A stretch of 64,000 bases of DNA from Blasia pusilla (Eukaryota > Marchantiophyta > Marchantiopsida > Blasiales), in NCBI GenBank assembly GCA_050084515.1, contig CM114272.1:23312001-23376000 (forward strand), given 5' to 3'. Of the stretch, positions 24,761 through 36,972 are shown in pieces; position 1 is the first letter of the stretch, and each line of letters opens with the position of its first letter. Both the position numbers and the translations under genes were made by a program. A model generated the notes under the pieces. The model worked only from the letters and a program-made list of their open reading frames with translations. It was not told the DNA's origin and did not search any database.

Positions 24761-25740
24761 GAAGTGAACTCATTTCTCGAGTTTCTCTTATCACTCTTGA
24801 GTGGATGGCATTGCGCTTGCTAGCTTTACTAGTGAGAGTGGATTACCCTTCTTGGGAGGATGATTTGGCCATGATCTATTCTTCAAGAGTTTTGAGAGTC
24901 TAATGTATGTTAAGATGATTATTTGGAGATACTTGTTTCCTTAGAAGGGTAATCCACTCTCACTCTCACTATCACTTATTCCCTCTATCATTATGGGGAT
25001 AGTCGATGGATTTGGACTTGTTACTTTTCCAATGAGAGTGGATTATCCTCTAGGGAGAGCAACTCCACCATAATCCATTATCGAGGAGTTACAGATTATC
25101 AAGTGTAGGCTGAATTGGGAAAACTTATCTTCCATGAATCCGATGGAATATCTGTAGCAATTTAATCGTGACCTAAATTTAAGTAGGAGAAGAGAAGAAG
25201 ATAAAGAATGTCAATCAATCATAGATAGGGGAGGAGCCCGAGTTCTACATAATTTCTCTTTTCTTCATCCATACCATATAAAATTCCTCTTTGTTGATTG
25301 ACACTAGTTTATTTGTTATCTAGTCTACCACTTTGGAGAGGCATTCAAGAATCAAGTTATACAAGCATAAACTCCAATGATACTTCCTATTGTATTATAA
25401 AGAAGAACTTGGGATTGTACTTTATATCTCCTTATTTAGCGATTTATGGATGTAAATAGGCCCACTCAAGTGGGGCTCAACACTTATTATGTCGTTTTTC
25501 CTATGTACAAATATAAAGTAGTGTACGGAGACTTCATAGTTAAAAATTTGGGATTAGGTGTTATGAAAAAGTAATCGCCTTGACACTACTATTTGTGATT
25601 CCTATCGTGAGAAAATGGAGAGCGTATGTAGTGATTCTATATTGAATAGGAAAATTTATCAGAGAATTCAATCTTACATCAATGATGGTCACAACTAAAA
25701 GGTTCGTCTTTACTCAAAGAAAGCTCTCAACACAACAAAT
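24761..25740 (+). repeat. Probable LTR between two gypsy remnants
   Basis: This non-coding segment separates an integrase end from a gag start on the same strand, where an LTR is expected. Its last ~90 bases (25650-25740) recur at 27937-28030 (GAGAATTCAATCTT..CATCAATGA and GT(C/T)CGTCTTTACT shared). A TATAAAA box is at about 25270. A primer-binding-like TGGTGCTTCCATCGAG follows at 25740. It contains an inverted repeat, AGTGAGAGTGGATTACCCTTCT at 24831 against its reverse complement at 24943. The 5' border was not found. Confidence 0.4.
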
Positions 25741-27700
25741 GGTGCTTCCATCGAGAGATCTTTGAGGTGGTAGATTGTTTTTTGGCAAGTTCAGGTTTTA
25801 TTAAGATGACTTCTTTGGATGGTGTTGCATCAATGGGAACTGAGGGAGTTGAGGATCTTCTTCGAATATTGATGATATTTTAAAGCGAACAACACGGAGT
25901 TCACATGGGAGAATAAAGATTAACAAGGGCTGTACAATAAATTATGGAAAATTTAGGGAGGTTTGATAAAAAATCATACTCACCTCCGATTTGAGGTGGT
26001 AGATATCGGAGGAATATCAAAAAGTATGTTCGAGAGTACGTCTATGAGATGGAGATAAATCGTGTTCTTGAAAGTGAGATGATGTTGAGTTTTGAATAAG
26101 TTGTAATATCGGAGATTCAAAATCAAGTGAAAATAGTGAGAGCTAAAAGTCCGATGCACACCCGTAGTAGAGATAGAGATATAATATTCAAGCTAAAGAT
26201 ACCAATTTTGACTTTCTTGCCTAAGCTTGCAACAACAAAGCTCAAAGATTCTACCATTGATGAGTTGGTGAAAGGTTTGAGAGAATTGAGAATAGAGATA
26301 ACTAAGCTTAAGCTTGATAGAAATCCTAGTGGTGGTGCTCTTTCAACAAGTAGGAACTTTGTGAGGAGATACATATGGTATAATAATATTGAGTATCAAC
26401 ATCAGGAATATGAGGAATTCTTATAGGCTCTTAAGAATGGAGTTGTAAATTTCAAAGATGGAAAGATTCATTCAACATAGATTGGTATGCCTTTGAATAC
26501 GAACTTTGTAGAGGAGGAATGAAGAGCTTATTCAGATAAGAGTTGCCACTATTACATCAGATCCTAAGATCTTTGCAATGAAGATAGAAGCACCTACTAT
26601 GTTTATGACTAAAATTGAACCATTATAATTTCCATGAAAATTGATGCTACAAGGGGCGGAGACTATCCTTCGTCTAATTGGATGGGATAATCCTATGGAG
26701 GTTGGGTGTGTTAAAGCATGCCCAGCCCAATAAAAACATGTTAGTTGGCAAGATGAAAGTGTAGAAGAGAATAGGAGGCGTGATAATAATGATGTTGATC
26801 TTAAGGAAGTTGCAAGAAGAGCAAGAACTAAAAGAAGGAAAGGGCATCTAGAGATGCAGCCAACAAGAAAAGAAGGGTCTTCTACGTCTCAATATATGAT
26901 GGAATCTCACATGGAAGAATCTCGAATGAAGGAGAAATAAATGAGATCTCCTCAAAGTACGAAGGGTAAGACTCTTGCATACAAACTATAATTTGATATG
27001 GAGATAATCACAAATTTGAAGGAGATTCTTTAGGAGAGGATTTTAGATGGAAAAATAGAGTTCTCTTTGAGGAAATTCTTGGGGATAGTCAAACATGCAT
27101 GACTTTAATGAGTTAATCATAGATATGATCGAGAGGAAGAGGCAAATGATTGGAGATATGGTGATGGTGAGGGCATTGGATACAAACAACACCAAAAAGA
27201 AGAAGAAGAAGAGGAGCTTTGTTAGGTTTTCGAACAAAAACTTGACCTCCAAGAAGAAGAGTTGAGAGTAGGAGAAGCCTTAACAGAACAAGGTGAAGAA
27301 AGGCACAATGGTCCGTAGTCAATATTCTCGATAATATTGGACGCTTGCGATAATAGATGCCACAATTTGACTTGGCTCTCTCCAAGAGTCTGTTCTAGCT
27401 TTTGTAGATCATAGTTTGGAGATCAACATCATGTCACAAAGTGTATACGAAAAAAGGATTTGGCCAATTGATACATGACATATATGGATGGATGCTACGT
27501 ATTGCTAATAATAAAAAAGGTGAACTCTATGGTGTTTGTTCAATCGTTAAAACCTGTATCGAAGATATGTTGATTGAGCAAAAACATTTTTTTTAGAATG
27601 AAGTTTCTTACCATGTGATTCTCGAGAAACCCTATATCACACATCTAGAATGGGGACCAAAATTATGGATGTTGGATCTCATTATACTCCATCAAATCCA
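25741..27700 (+). mobile_element. Ty3/gypsy remnant: gag and aspartic protease
   Basis: After the presumed primer site the plus strand shows decayed gag. The 26127-26426 frame has SPMHTRSRDRD, TIDELVKGLRELRIEITKL and, at its end, a zinc-knuckle-like stretch in which expected Cys positions read Tyr (YIWYNN). The next pieces are GVVNFKDGKIHST and, around 26990-27060, ERILDGKIEFSLRK. From 27370 to 27660 come fragments of a retroviral-type aspartic protease: LEINIMSQSVYEK, KGELYGV and YHVILEKPYIT. Reverse transcriptase is absent, so the copy is internally deleted as well as full of stops. Confidence 0.65.
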
Positions 27701-27934
27701 TCATCCATGATTTAGTTCCATCCTGATATATTAGAAGTCAAGATGGAACTAAATTAGTTCCATTCCTTACTACATGAGTAGGTCATGAACGAAGTAAGGA
27801 GAAATTGATAGATGGTCCTAAGAAGGTAGAAAAAGAGTTTTCAAATTTTTAATTAGCATTTTTAGGAGCGAGAATATGGGGATGCAAAGGAAAGAAAGAG
27901 TCTTCTACTAGCACAGGGGGAAGAACCATATATA

Positions 27935-28040
27935 TTTAGGAAAACTTATGAGAGAATTCAATCTTGCATCAATGACTACCGCAACTAGAAGGTCCGTCTT
28001 TACTTGAAGAACGCTCCACACGACAACATTGCCACACAAC
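27935..28040 (+). repeat. Second copy of the LTR end
   Basis: A direct repeat of 25650-25740, with about one mismatch in six, directly follows the protease remnant. It likely marks the 3' LTR end (U5) of the deleted second element, so the order is integrase, LTR, gag-protease, LTR fragment. Confidence 0.5.
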
Positions 28041-31000
28041 AAGTATGGTATCTAAAGATATCAAGACAATAAGGGGGGTATCCCTTTCTTAATGCATGCT
28101 TGGAGGTATATAGATATTTGGTGGTGACATACTGACGTAGCTTATGTATGATACAAGCCTAAGAATAATTAATTTGAATGATGCATGTTGCATGCGTCCA
28201 AGATGTAGCAGCATATTTCATACATTATTTGTTCAATGTGTTCTTTATTAACCTATAAGATTATGTATAAGTCAAGGATTTCCCTACCTTGGAGCTTGAA
28301 TCTAATTAGGTAGTTGCAAATACGACCAAGAATCTAGGGACCACTAAGTATATAATTACTGAAAAACATCTTTAACCTCGTGTGAAATAGGACTACGCAT
28401 TCAATTGGAGCATCCCTCTATGAAAACCTTGGATTGAACCTTTGTATTATATGTTCAATATTTCCGATCTCTTTCCATCTTATATCCCATACTTCATCAA
28501 AAGTAAGGGTTAGAAATGAATCTCGCATCCCCCACTTATTTACCATCGCCTGAAGGTCTCTTAGATGTTGGCAATGCCAAGATGGGCTACCTCGTATTTT
28601 AGCACTGAAAACATATCTTGATAGTTGAATATATATATCCTCATTCAGAAGATCAGTATTGCTACGCCTTAATTGCCCAAGTTCTTGAGAAGGATATATG
28701 TCCGATTGGAAGATGCAAGGGTTATAGAATGTTGCAACTAATGTATAACAAGGACATATGGCTTGTAAAGAGTGAATCTACTAAAAAAATTCTCAATTCG
28801 GAAATTAATATAATCAATGAAGGAGGATTGACATGTAAAATAACCTCTTACATAAGGGAAGAAGAAAGGAGTAAAAGCTCCTCGCCTCAATAGTGAACCA
28901 TTAATCAGGCGAGTTGTCATTCTTATCATTAAGTCACTAATCCCTGCATTGAGCATTATCCTTGAGGAGTAAAAATTCAAAATGAAAAATTTCGTATGAT
29001 TTTCTTCTCTTTACCTAGTCATGATTATTGAATATCTTGTGGGACATTAAGCTTTGTATGATACGGGTCACTTGCCATACTATGATTAAGTTGGCCTTTT
29101 TCTTGGGATTGCTTGAGGATACCATCCACATGTAAAGAAGACAACACAACTAGACCTCATGTAGGATCAAGGAGTTCAATCAAGGGCATTTATTTCCCTT
29201 GATTCACCTGTAGATTTATTGGCAAAACCTTTCTTACCTGCATATATAAAAGTTTTGGATCCACAAAAACAACGTCTCAGGTATTCCATGAAACCAAAGG
29301 ACAATCAATGGGGGAGATAACATGAAAAAAAACCCCATAAAAGCCATTGCACTTGGTCTTAAGATCCTCTTAGAATAGAAACGGGCGTTACCGGTCAAGA
29401 CTTACAATAGCTTTCCGGTCTGTGCCCAATTCAACTTTTACAAGATATACATATTAATCCATGAAGTAGGTTCATTGTTCTAAATTGAGAAGATCATGAA
29501 TTTCTCTCTTTCTTCCATGGTTCACATGTTGAAAGGATATCCTCCACTAACATGAAGTGCTTGCATAATATTTGGCTAGATTACTTAATAGATAACAATC
29601 ACTAGGAAAACCCAAGATAATAAGTTTGTACACTTTCTCTATGTGACCCGCCCTTACTATGCAGTTTTATAGCATATAGCCATTATTATATTCATTAAGA
29701 ACTATGTTGTGCGCATAAACATCGCTATACAACATACATCGCTGTCACCAAACACACACACAAACACGCATGATCCCATGCTAACTCATGACATCCAAAC
29801 AACGAGACAAGAAGTACCAAAATATCTCCAATAAAGTAAGATCCAATCTCTCTCTACATCATCTCACACCATAGTTCTTAAAGGTGTGCACTCTCTCTCA
29901 TGTCAAACCAAACCCACTCTCCTAATGAAAGGCTTGGATTACACTCACAAGGCAAGGGACCATAGCTCTGCCGCCTTATGCCAAGAGTTCAACAAAGAGA
30001 GAATGAGCTCTCAAGCTCTCTCTCCTTGAGGTATATCCCTCCCCTCTCCCAAGCTCTCTCCATGGTAATCTATGCTCCCAAGTCACCTCCTTGGCTCTTG
30101 ACCTAATGTAGGAGATCAAGGGCCTCTTACCAAAAATAGAAATTTGATCACATACTCAAAATGGTACTTACCTGCTATAGTAAGTTCCTCAATATGGCTC
30201 CAAATGAGCCGAAACGAAGGGGAAACCTGCTCTCTCATGTTTCTTGGGGCCTCAGCATGTCATCCTTGACCTACTGAGCATGTCCTCCGTTACTCATGAA
30301 GGCGCTCTACTAGATCTCACCGATCTATCCTAAGAGACGTGACAACTATCCTGATAGAGTCCTTTAGCAATAAACAAGTCAAGATTTGGTCAAGCTTGAC
30401 ACATTTTATGAATATGTTGATGTGTAGATCAACCATGACAGACATGCAGAACATATGTAACCAACTATCTACGAGTCTATCATAGCACATTTATAATGGT
30501 TTGCGTATAGGCATATCTAATGCAATAGTATTGCAGAGCCTTCATCATACCATATAATTTACCACTGATCCTTGGAACATCACAATTGGTATGCTGCATT
30601 ATAACGAGGGTTACTATGAGCAAAAACTTATGAGGTAAATAACTACTATAGACCCTTAAATTGCAAAGCATTGATGTGCTTTTAAATTGGTGGGAAACCT
30701 AATGCTTATCCCTTATTAGTAAAATGAAGTGTTGTGGTTATTGTGGATGTGTTGCTTACAATACGAAAAAATCAAGAATTACACTTGTCACTTCACAAAT
30801 ATATCCTTCATGTGCTTTGTGCAATGGGTACATGTTGCATTATATCATTCCCCGCCCTAGAACTTTCTACATGTATTACCATTGTGTAGGTAAGGGTGGA
30901 GACACAATGTGTAATGTATATATACGACACATGCGTACATGCACGATGTTTTTGAAGTGAATCTACTACATCTATAGCTACTCGTCCTTATTGACTCTTA

Positions 31001-34000
31001 GGTGGAAGCAAGTTGTGAGCATGTATTATCAGCTATCTAATACTTCTCCTCAAGGGAAGTTGATAGGGGGTAGCCCATGCCACGAATCCCTACCAGAGTC
31101 CTCCGTAGGAGAAAAGGAGCTCATGAATTACTTCCTCAATAGCCTGAATCATCTTCGGTAGAGGGAGATAGCCTATCAAAGTCTACCATAGGGTAGTGTT
31201 CATGAAATTTGCTATGCATGCATCTTCCCTATTTTTTTAGTTTTTGTATTCAAGGAACCTGTCTCAACATGTGGTTTTTAGTTGGAGGATGGCATTTGAG
31301 GTGTTCAGTGATATCAAGTTCTCATTATCTAGAATGCGGAGGAAATAGTGCAAGATTATATGGTTGATTTTGAGACTCTCCTACAGAAACTAATGTTTGT
31401 GAGGATTTTGAAGGTTGCTATGGTATATCCTGCAATCATAACTATGCTGACGCAATTTTGGCCGAGCTTATGAAATTGTCAATTTGAAGTGTATGGATCT
31501 CGTCTAGGAGCATAAGAAGCACAATAAGGGCATAAAGAGGATTAAAACATTGGTGGAGAAGGAATATTATGGCATATTAAAGATATAGAAGGCCAAAACA
31601 AGAAGGAATGACTATAAAGGCGAGCTCTTACACACTCCAACCGACTCAGTGTCAGGGAAGGTGGTTGGGAGTAAAATTTAAAGAGAGGAGCGTTTAGGCA
31701 GGAGAGACACGTTGGGCATACTGAAGAAATGTAAAATTTTAGAGATAGATATCATTAGTGGAGCAAGCAAATAGTATAATGGTATGCATCAATTTTATAT
31801 GACTACATGAACTATATATATTGTAGCATATAGCTCGGCTAAACTGAATTTAAAATCTAGAATTACCAATTCTTTTGGTGCACCAACCCACCCTGGGTTA
31901 ATTATTGAGTAGCAGAGGCACATCAATCCTTCTTGCTTGAGTGTTGTTAGATTCATGTTGATGGTGTACGCATGTGGCATAGTTCAGTGACTAGAAAATT
32001 GAGGCAAGAAGATGATTTCAAAACTCACAAACACCTACTGTTGATCAAATAAAGAGATGTGTCGTATAGCCCGTGAGGGCAACACAATGTTTAGTGTGAA
32101 GATTTTATATCAAGAGGCTAATACCTCATACGAACAAACTACAAAAACTTTTATGGGGGAATAAGTGACAAAATTTATTATTTGTGTTGTATTTTAAACA
32201 CTCAGTTATAAAGTTATTGTAGTCAAGTGTATCCGAACGGTTTGAATGACCAATTTCAACAAAAAAGTGACAATAGGGAAAAGACCTCAAAGGCTTGCCA
32301 GATTATGATTCTTGTTCTATCCAAGGTTGTGAAAGTGCATAGTGGTTCTAAGCTTACACTGTGGTTTAGAGTCTTCCGAGCAAGATTGGGTTGGTGTCCC
32401 AAAGAACAAGCTCTAGAATACTTATAAATAACCCAAAGCCTAAAAATGCTCTCTCCAAGAACTAGTAAAAAATACCCAACCCTCTATCAAAAGCTGCTGC
32501 TAGAAATAGGCACAATAGACTCCTCGAGTATGCATGTAGTTCCAATATCTAGAAATAGCGCCCCCTCTAAACTCACTTTGTACTTACTCCCGCTATTATA
32601 TTCAAGTTCTAATGTTGTAAGGGCATGCATGCACTTGACTCTATTGCAATGAACACACCATATAAAAGCGATAAGGAGAAAAAAAAGGTTAAAAGCATTC
32701 TCCAAGCATAAGAAGAGGTAATAGGAGACCTACCTAAATGTTTGACTCGCTATTTCACTACGTTTAAGCAATTTTAGCTACATTCAATAGAGCACAAGTG
32801 CAACATACTTGCTTAAGCCCCACCAAGCCATCGAACCATAGTTGAGAAAAATAATAGTGTCATATGAAATAACTCATGATGTTGTATTTGCAACTATGCC
32901 TTAAGAAGCCTATGCATATGTATGGCACAAAAAGAGAACGTCGCAGCCTATACATATAAAATAAGGGAAATTATTGATAGTTAACTCCTGATGTACATTC
33001 TAGCATCCTGTGGTAAGTTGGCAACTAGTAGAGCATGAACTTGAGCGCATAGTGATCACATGCAGGTCTCAGTACACGCAAACACCGTTAGATTGGAAGC
33101 TACTATTGGTTGCTCCTCCAAGTGCTTAGTCATTTCCTAATATATATTCTAACAACGTCACTGGAATTGGTTGATGATCTGATGAGCTCAATATGAAAAT
33201 TAATACAACAAGCACAGATTCTCCCTAAGTACACTCGCGGAATCTTGGTTGTCATAAATCAGGTTCTGCATGAGTAACTCTCCAATCGCTCCCTATACAA
33301 TTTGTGATACCTCAATGCACCAAGTAAGAGTAGAGTACTCCAAATTTGTAACCGCGGAACTCCAAAATGGGATTGCAACAAATCTACAAATTAAGGCATA
33401 GAGACGACCTCATAAAATGAGCGGAAAACAATCCCTTAGAAGTAATACATATTGAAGACTAGGAGTTGCAACGGAGATGGGAAAGGAATACTTATCCCCA
33501 TAAGTTTCCAATACATACAATAAAAGCCTATATTCTTGAAATTTGGTGGAGGCGGAAAATTACCGCTACGAGACACGCACTCAATGTGGTCGACAAACCC
33601 TAAAATATTGTATCAACAGATTCAAACAGCTTGGGTTGGCACATGGTAGATTCAATACTAAAATTCAATAGGATTGCAGTTATTCGAACTCGAGAACAGA
33701 CCTAGGCATTCAAACTGTATAGCTTAGTAGAGATAAGATCAGTAACAAGGAGCCATAGTCTACATTATAAAATAGCTAGCAATTTATGCCCTAAAGATGA
33801 GTGAATTCGAGCCCATGTCAAACTTAATTGTTGCACAAGTGTTCAACTCAATCATCTCTTTTAATTAATATGTGATGAGCGTTGCCATAGTCTATCATGA
33901 CCCATAATGGCTTTACTCCTAGTATTTACATTGTGTACAGTGCACACATAAACCTCTGTAGAAAATTGGCAGCCTACTTCTCCTTCTCGCATGAAGAACA

Positions 34001-34900
34001 CAAAGAAAAATACCGCGAAGCACTGTGATTTGATAACTACAAGAGCACACATGCTTTTGATAAATTCTCGTAAAAAATGGTAAGAAATTCCATACGCGTA
34101 TCCCGACCTTGCCTCCTTTTAGAAGCTGCTTAAGCAATTAATTTCCTGTATGCCATTGGGTGTGTGCGGATTGCCATACGTTTGTCGAAAAATCTCGAAA
34201 TTGACATAAGAATTTTACAAGTATCCAACGGTTGTACCACCGACGTGACTCTCAATTCAACATGTGGACATCTTGTGCTATCTCTCCATTAAGGAGGGAT
34301 GTGTTGCCACCTTGGTCTAGAGCCAATGTAGCCGCTGGTAGTAGGGGCCGTAATAAGAATAACCAACCATACATGGCTATCAGAACGAGATCATGAATCT
34401 TCAAATCCTTCCACCAGCTCAATCTACACATTTTCGTCTATAAAGGTGGTACATAATTATGCCTTGTATCCTATTTGCATCGGTACGGACGATTATCATT
34501 CATGCAAAATAATATCTATTATGAAATGAATACCCATAGTGTAGATGGTTTACACACACATCCGTCCACCTCCTCCTCTTCTAACAACACTCCTCGTACA
34601 TGAGCATCTCCATCCAAAATGAGTACTCGTACTCACAACTCTCTTTCAAAGCTTCATAAGTTGGCCACTAGGACTATGCATTCACAACTTCGATTTCATT
34701 GTTTCAACATCGACAAAACCAACAACAACTCACAAAAAATGCCCATATTGCGTAAAATGGTGAGCAAATCTTGCATAAAACGGTGATGGGGAAGCCGTAC
34801 CTCTTTTAAAAAAAAGTAGGATAATGCGTGAAAATCACCGTAAGGGAAAGAAATCAGTTAAGTTAGCTCTTCTATTAAATATTACATGTGTCAAGATCAA
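28041..34900. other. Gene-free AT-rich spacer
   Basis: Nothing coding can be supported on either strand. Some stretches (28600-28890 and 31350-31700, plus) read partially like decayed polyproteins, but I could not assign them. Numerous (TA) tracts and low CpG suggest old transposons. Confidence 0.4.
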
Positions 34901-34913
34901 AGGAGGACAAAAA

Positions 34914-34959
34914 TACATGTCTAAACATGGGAAAAGGTCTTCCCATGTTTGGACATGTA
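34914..34959. repeat. 20-bp near-perfect hairpin, 6-base loop
   Basis: TACATGTCTAAACATGGGAA pairs with TTCCCATGTTTGGACATGTA, the single difference being a G-U type pair in RNA. It sits just left of the recurring AGTAAAATGCTCGTGC..GCACG motif at 34990. Confidence 0.8.
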
Positions 34960-35640
34960 TGTAGACCCCATCTTCTTTTAATTATCTACCAGTAAAATGC
35001 TCGTGCTTTGCACGTTGAAAATCACACATGAGAAAGGCATCTCCTTCGTTAATTTAGATTCAACTATTTTTTTTGTTAATTTTGACACATGTCATCACAG
35101 GAGGAGACAAAATGTATACATGTCATCAGTGGAGGAAAGGGCCAGCCAACGGGTGCACAGAACTGGCATCCTTTGTAAAGGCAGTTGGCAGAAACTGAGA
35201 ATATTCGACTGCGGAAGTCATGTACTCCGAGGTTGGCCGATCTGAAAAAGTGAGATGTCGATTTTCTGCCAAGGCCCCTTGTGCACATCCGATATAACAT
35301 CGACGCACCGTGAAAAAAAATTGGAAGTACTCTCGGGGCGCCACTAGGGTTGTCGTCACTAAAACTGGAACGTTGGGGAAACATCGGAAAATCATTGGCC
35401 TCATAAGTGCCATGTCGGAAAAATGCCCATACATATGTGATCTAGATTTGTGGCTTGTCAAATCATGATTGTCCATGGTAGGGTAGGGCAGGGTTGGGTC
35501 ACATGATCACTTAGCCGTGTTGCCATAGGAGGAGGCGTGGTGAGTTCGAGAACTCGGGGCGACACGTAGTGTGGGAGATTGGGGACCTAGGGAGTAGGCT
35601 CATTTCACTCGTTGTGACTCACTTGGGAATCAAGACTGAG

Positions 35641-35912
35641 GATTCGTATTGCGGAGTTGGGTGTGTTCTCAATTTCCATCAGGACTTACGATTCGTATTT
35701 CGGAGTTGGGTGTGTTCTCAATTTCCATCAGGACTCAGGATTCGTATTGCGGAGTTGGGTGTGTTCTCAATTTCCATCAGGACTTACGATTCGTATTTCG
35801 GAGTTGGGTGTGTTCTCAATTTCCATCAGGACTCAGGATTCGTATTGCGGAGTTGGGTGTGTTCTCAATTTCCATCGAGACTCAAGATTCATATTGCGGA
35901 GTTGGGTGTGTT
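35641..35912. repeat. 49-bp minisatellite, about 5.5 copies, alternating A/B units
   Basis: The unit GATTCGTATTGCGGAGTTGG... repeats exactly every 49 bases, starting at 35641, 35690, 35739, 35788 and 35837, with a partial copy at 35886. Units alternate between TATTGCGG with a ..ACTTAC end and TATTTCGG with an ..ACTCAG end, so the true period is a 98-bp dimer. Because 49 is not a multiple of three, all three plus frames stay open. That explains the overlapping ORFs here without implying a protein. Confidence 0.95.
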
Positions 35913-35987
35913 GGAGGAGCAAATCTCATAGCTTTCTGCTCGTGCTTGGGTCTCTTTGTCTCAAGGGAGTCAAGGCTCACTCAAAGT

Positions 35988-36470
35988 GCTATTCACTAAG
36001 TAACACTACTACTTTTTCCGTTCCCAACTACAAATTTCAGTTCAAAACTATAGAGTTTGTATTTGCTATAGAATTGCGTAATCTGATTTGCTCTCTGCCA
36101 GATAGTCTAGACTTGGGCTTTGTGGTTGTGTGGATTCGTGGAACGGTGGAAGTGTCTCATAGATTGTTGTCACTGCTTGCTCCTTGCCACGGAGTCGCTA
36201 TTAAGTGTGGAGTTGTGGAAGCTATTTAGAGTGTGGAGTTGAGCTATTCACTAAGTAACACTACTACTTTTTTCGTTCCCAACTACGGATTTTAGTTCCC
36301 AACTACAGAGTTCTTATTTTCCATAGAATCGTGTAATCCGATCCGCTATGTGCCACATAGTCTAGACTTGGGCTTTGTGGCTGTGTAGATTTGTGGAACG
36401 GTGGAAGTTTCTCATATATTTCTCTCACTACTCGCTCCTTGCCACACAACCACTAGAAAGTGTGGAATTT
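35988..36470. repeat. Tandem duplication, ~255-bp period
   Basis: GCTATTCACTAAGTAACACTACTACTTTTT.. at 35988 recurs at 36243. Both copies continue through TCTAGACTTGGGCTTTGTGG and GGAACGGTGGAAG to CTTGCCAC. The copies differ by scattered substitutions, so the duplication is older than the adjacent minisatellite. Confidence 0.85.
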
Positions 36471-36501
36471 TGGACATTGCCACATAGTGTGGCAATGTCC
36501 A
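36471..36501. repeat. Perfect 14-bp hairpin
   Basis: TGGACATTGCCACA, loop TAG, then the exact reverse complement. It lies just past the 255-bp duplication. Confidence 0.8.
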
Positions 36502-36972
36502 CACTCCTAGAAATGTCTCTTTGTCTTCGTGGAAGTGTCTCTCTTATGTGCATGGAATTGAGTGAGAGAGTGCACGGACTCACATTATTTTATGTACATT
36601 TTTAGCATTATTTTCTAACTTGTTGCTCTAACAGCCGCCTCATGGCCTCCACGGGGGACCGCTGCATATTTCATTTCTACCCCTACACAGATGAAAGTAA
36701 GACCTTCTCCGCCTTACATCTATACTTCAGGCATTTTCGTATCCTTTCAAATTCCTTTGTAAGTTTGTAGGTCAGGCTGATCTAATGCAATTGTCTTGCT
36801 GGTCCGATCTTGCTTTTAATCTTCAAGTCTTGTAAGCCCTCCATTGGCTTTGTTTGGTATTCCAAGACTCAAACTTTTAAACCCTTTCTACAAACCAAAC
36901 CTTCTTTGTATTCTTAGGGACACTTAAACCCTTTGTAGAAACTTGAGTCCATACCTCTGTCTATCTTCAGTC

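Noticed and set aside
35641-35912. CRISPR-like regular repeats
   Set aside because: Units are directly adjacent with no spacers and the genome is a plant nuclear one; this is a minisatellite.
35569-36229. Three overlapping plus frames of 116-190 codons with repeated peptide
   Set aside because: They are the same 49-bp repeat read in three phases; no start context or domain.
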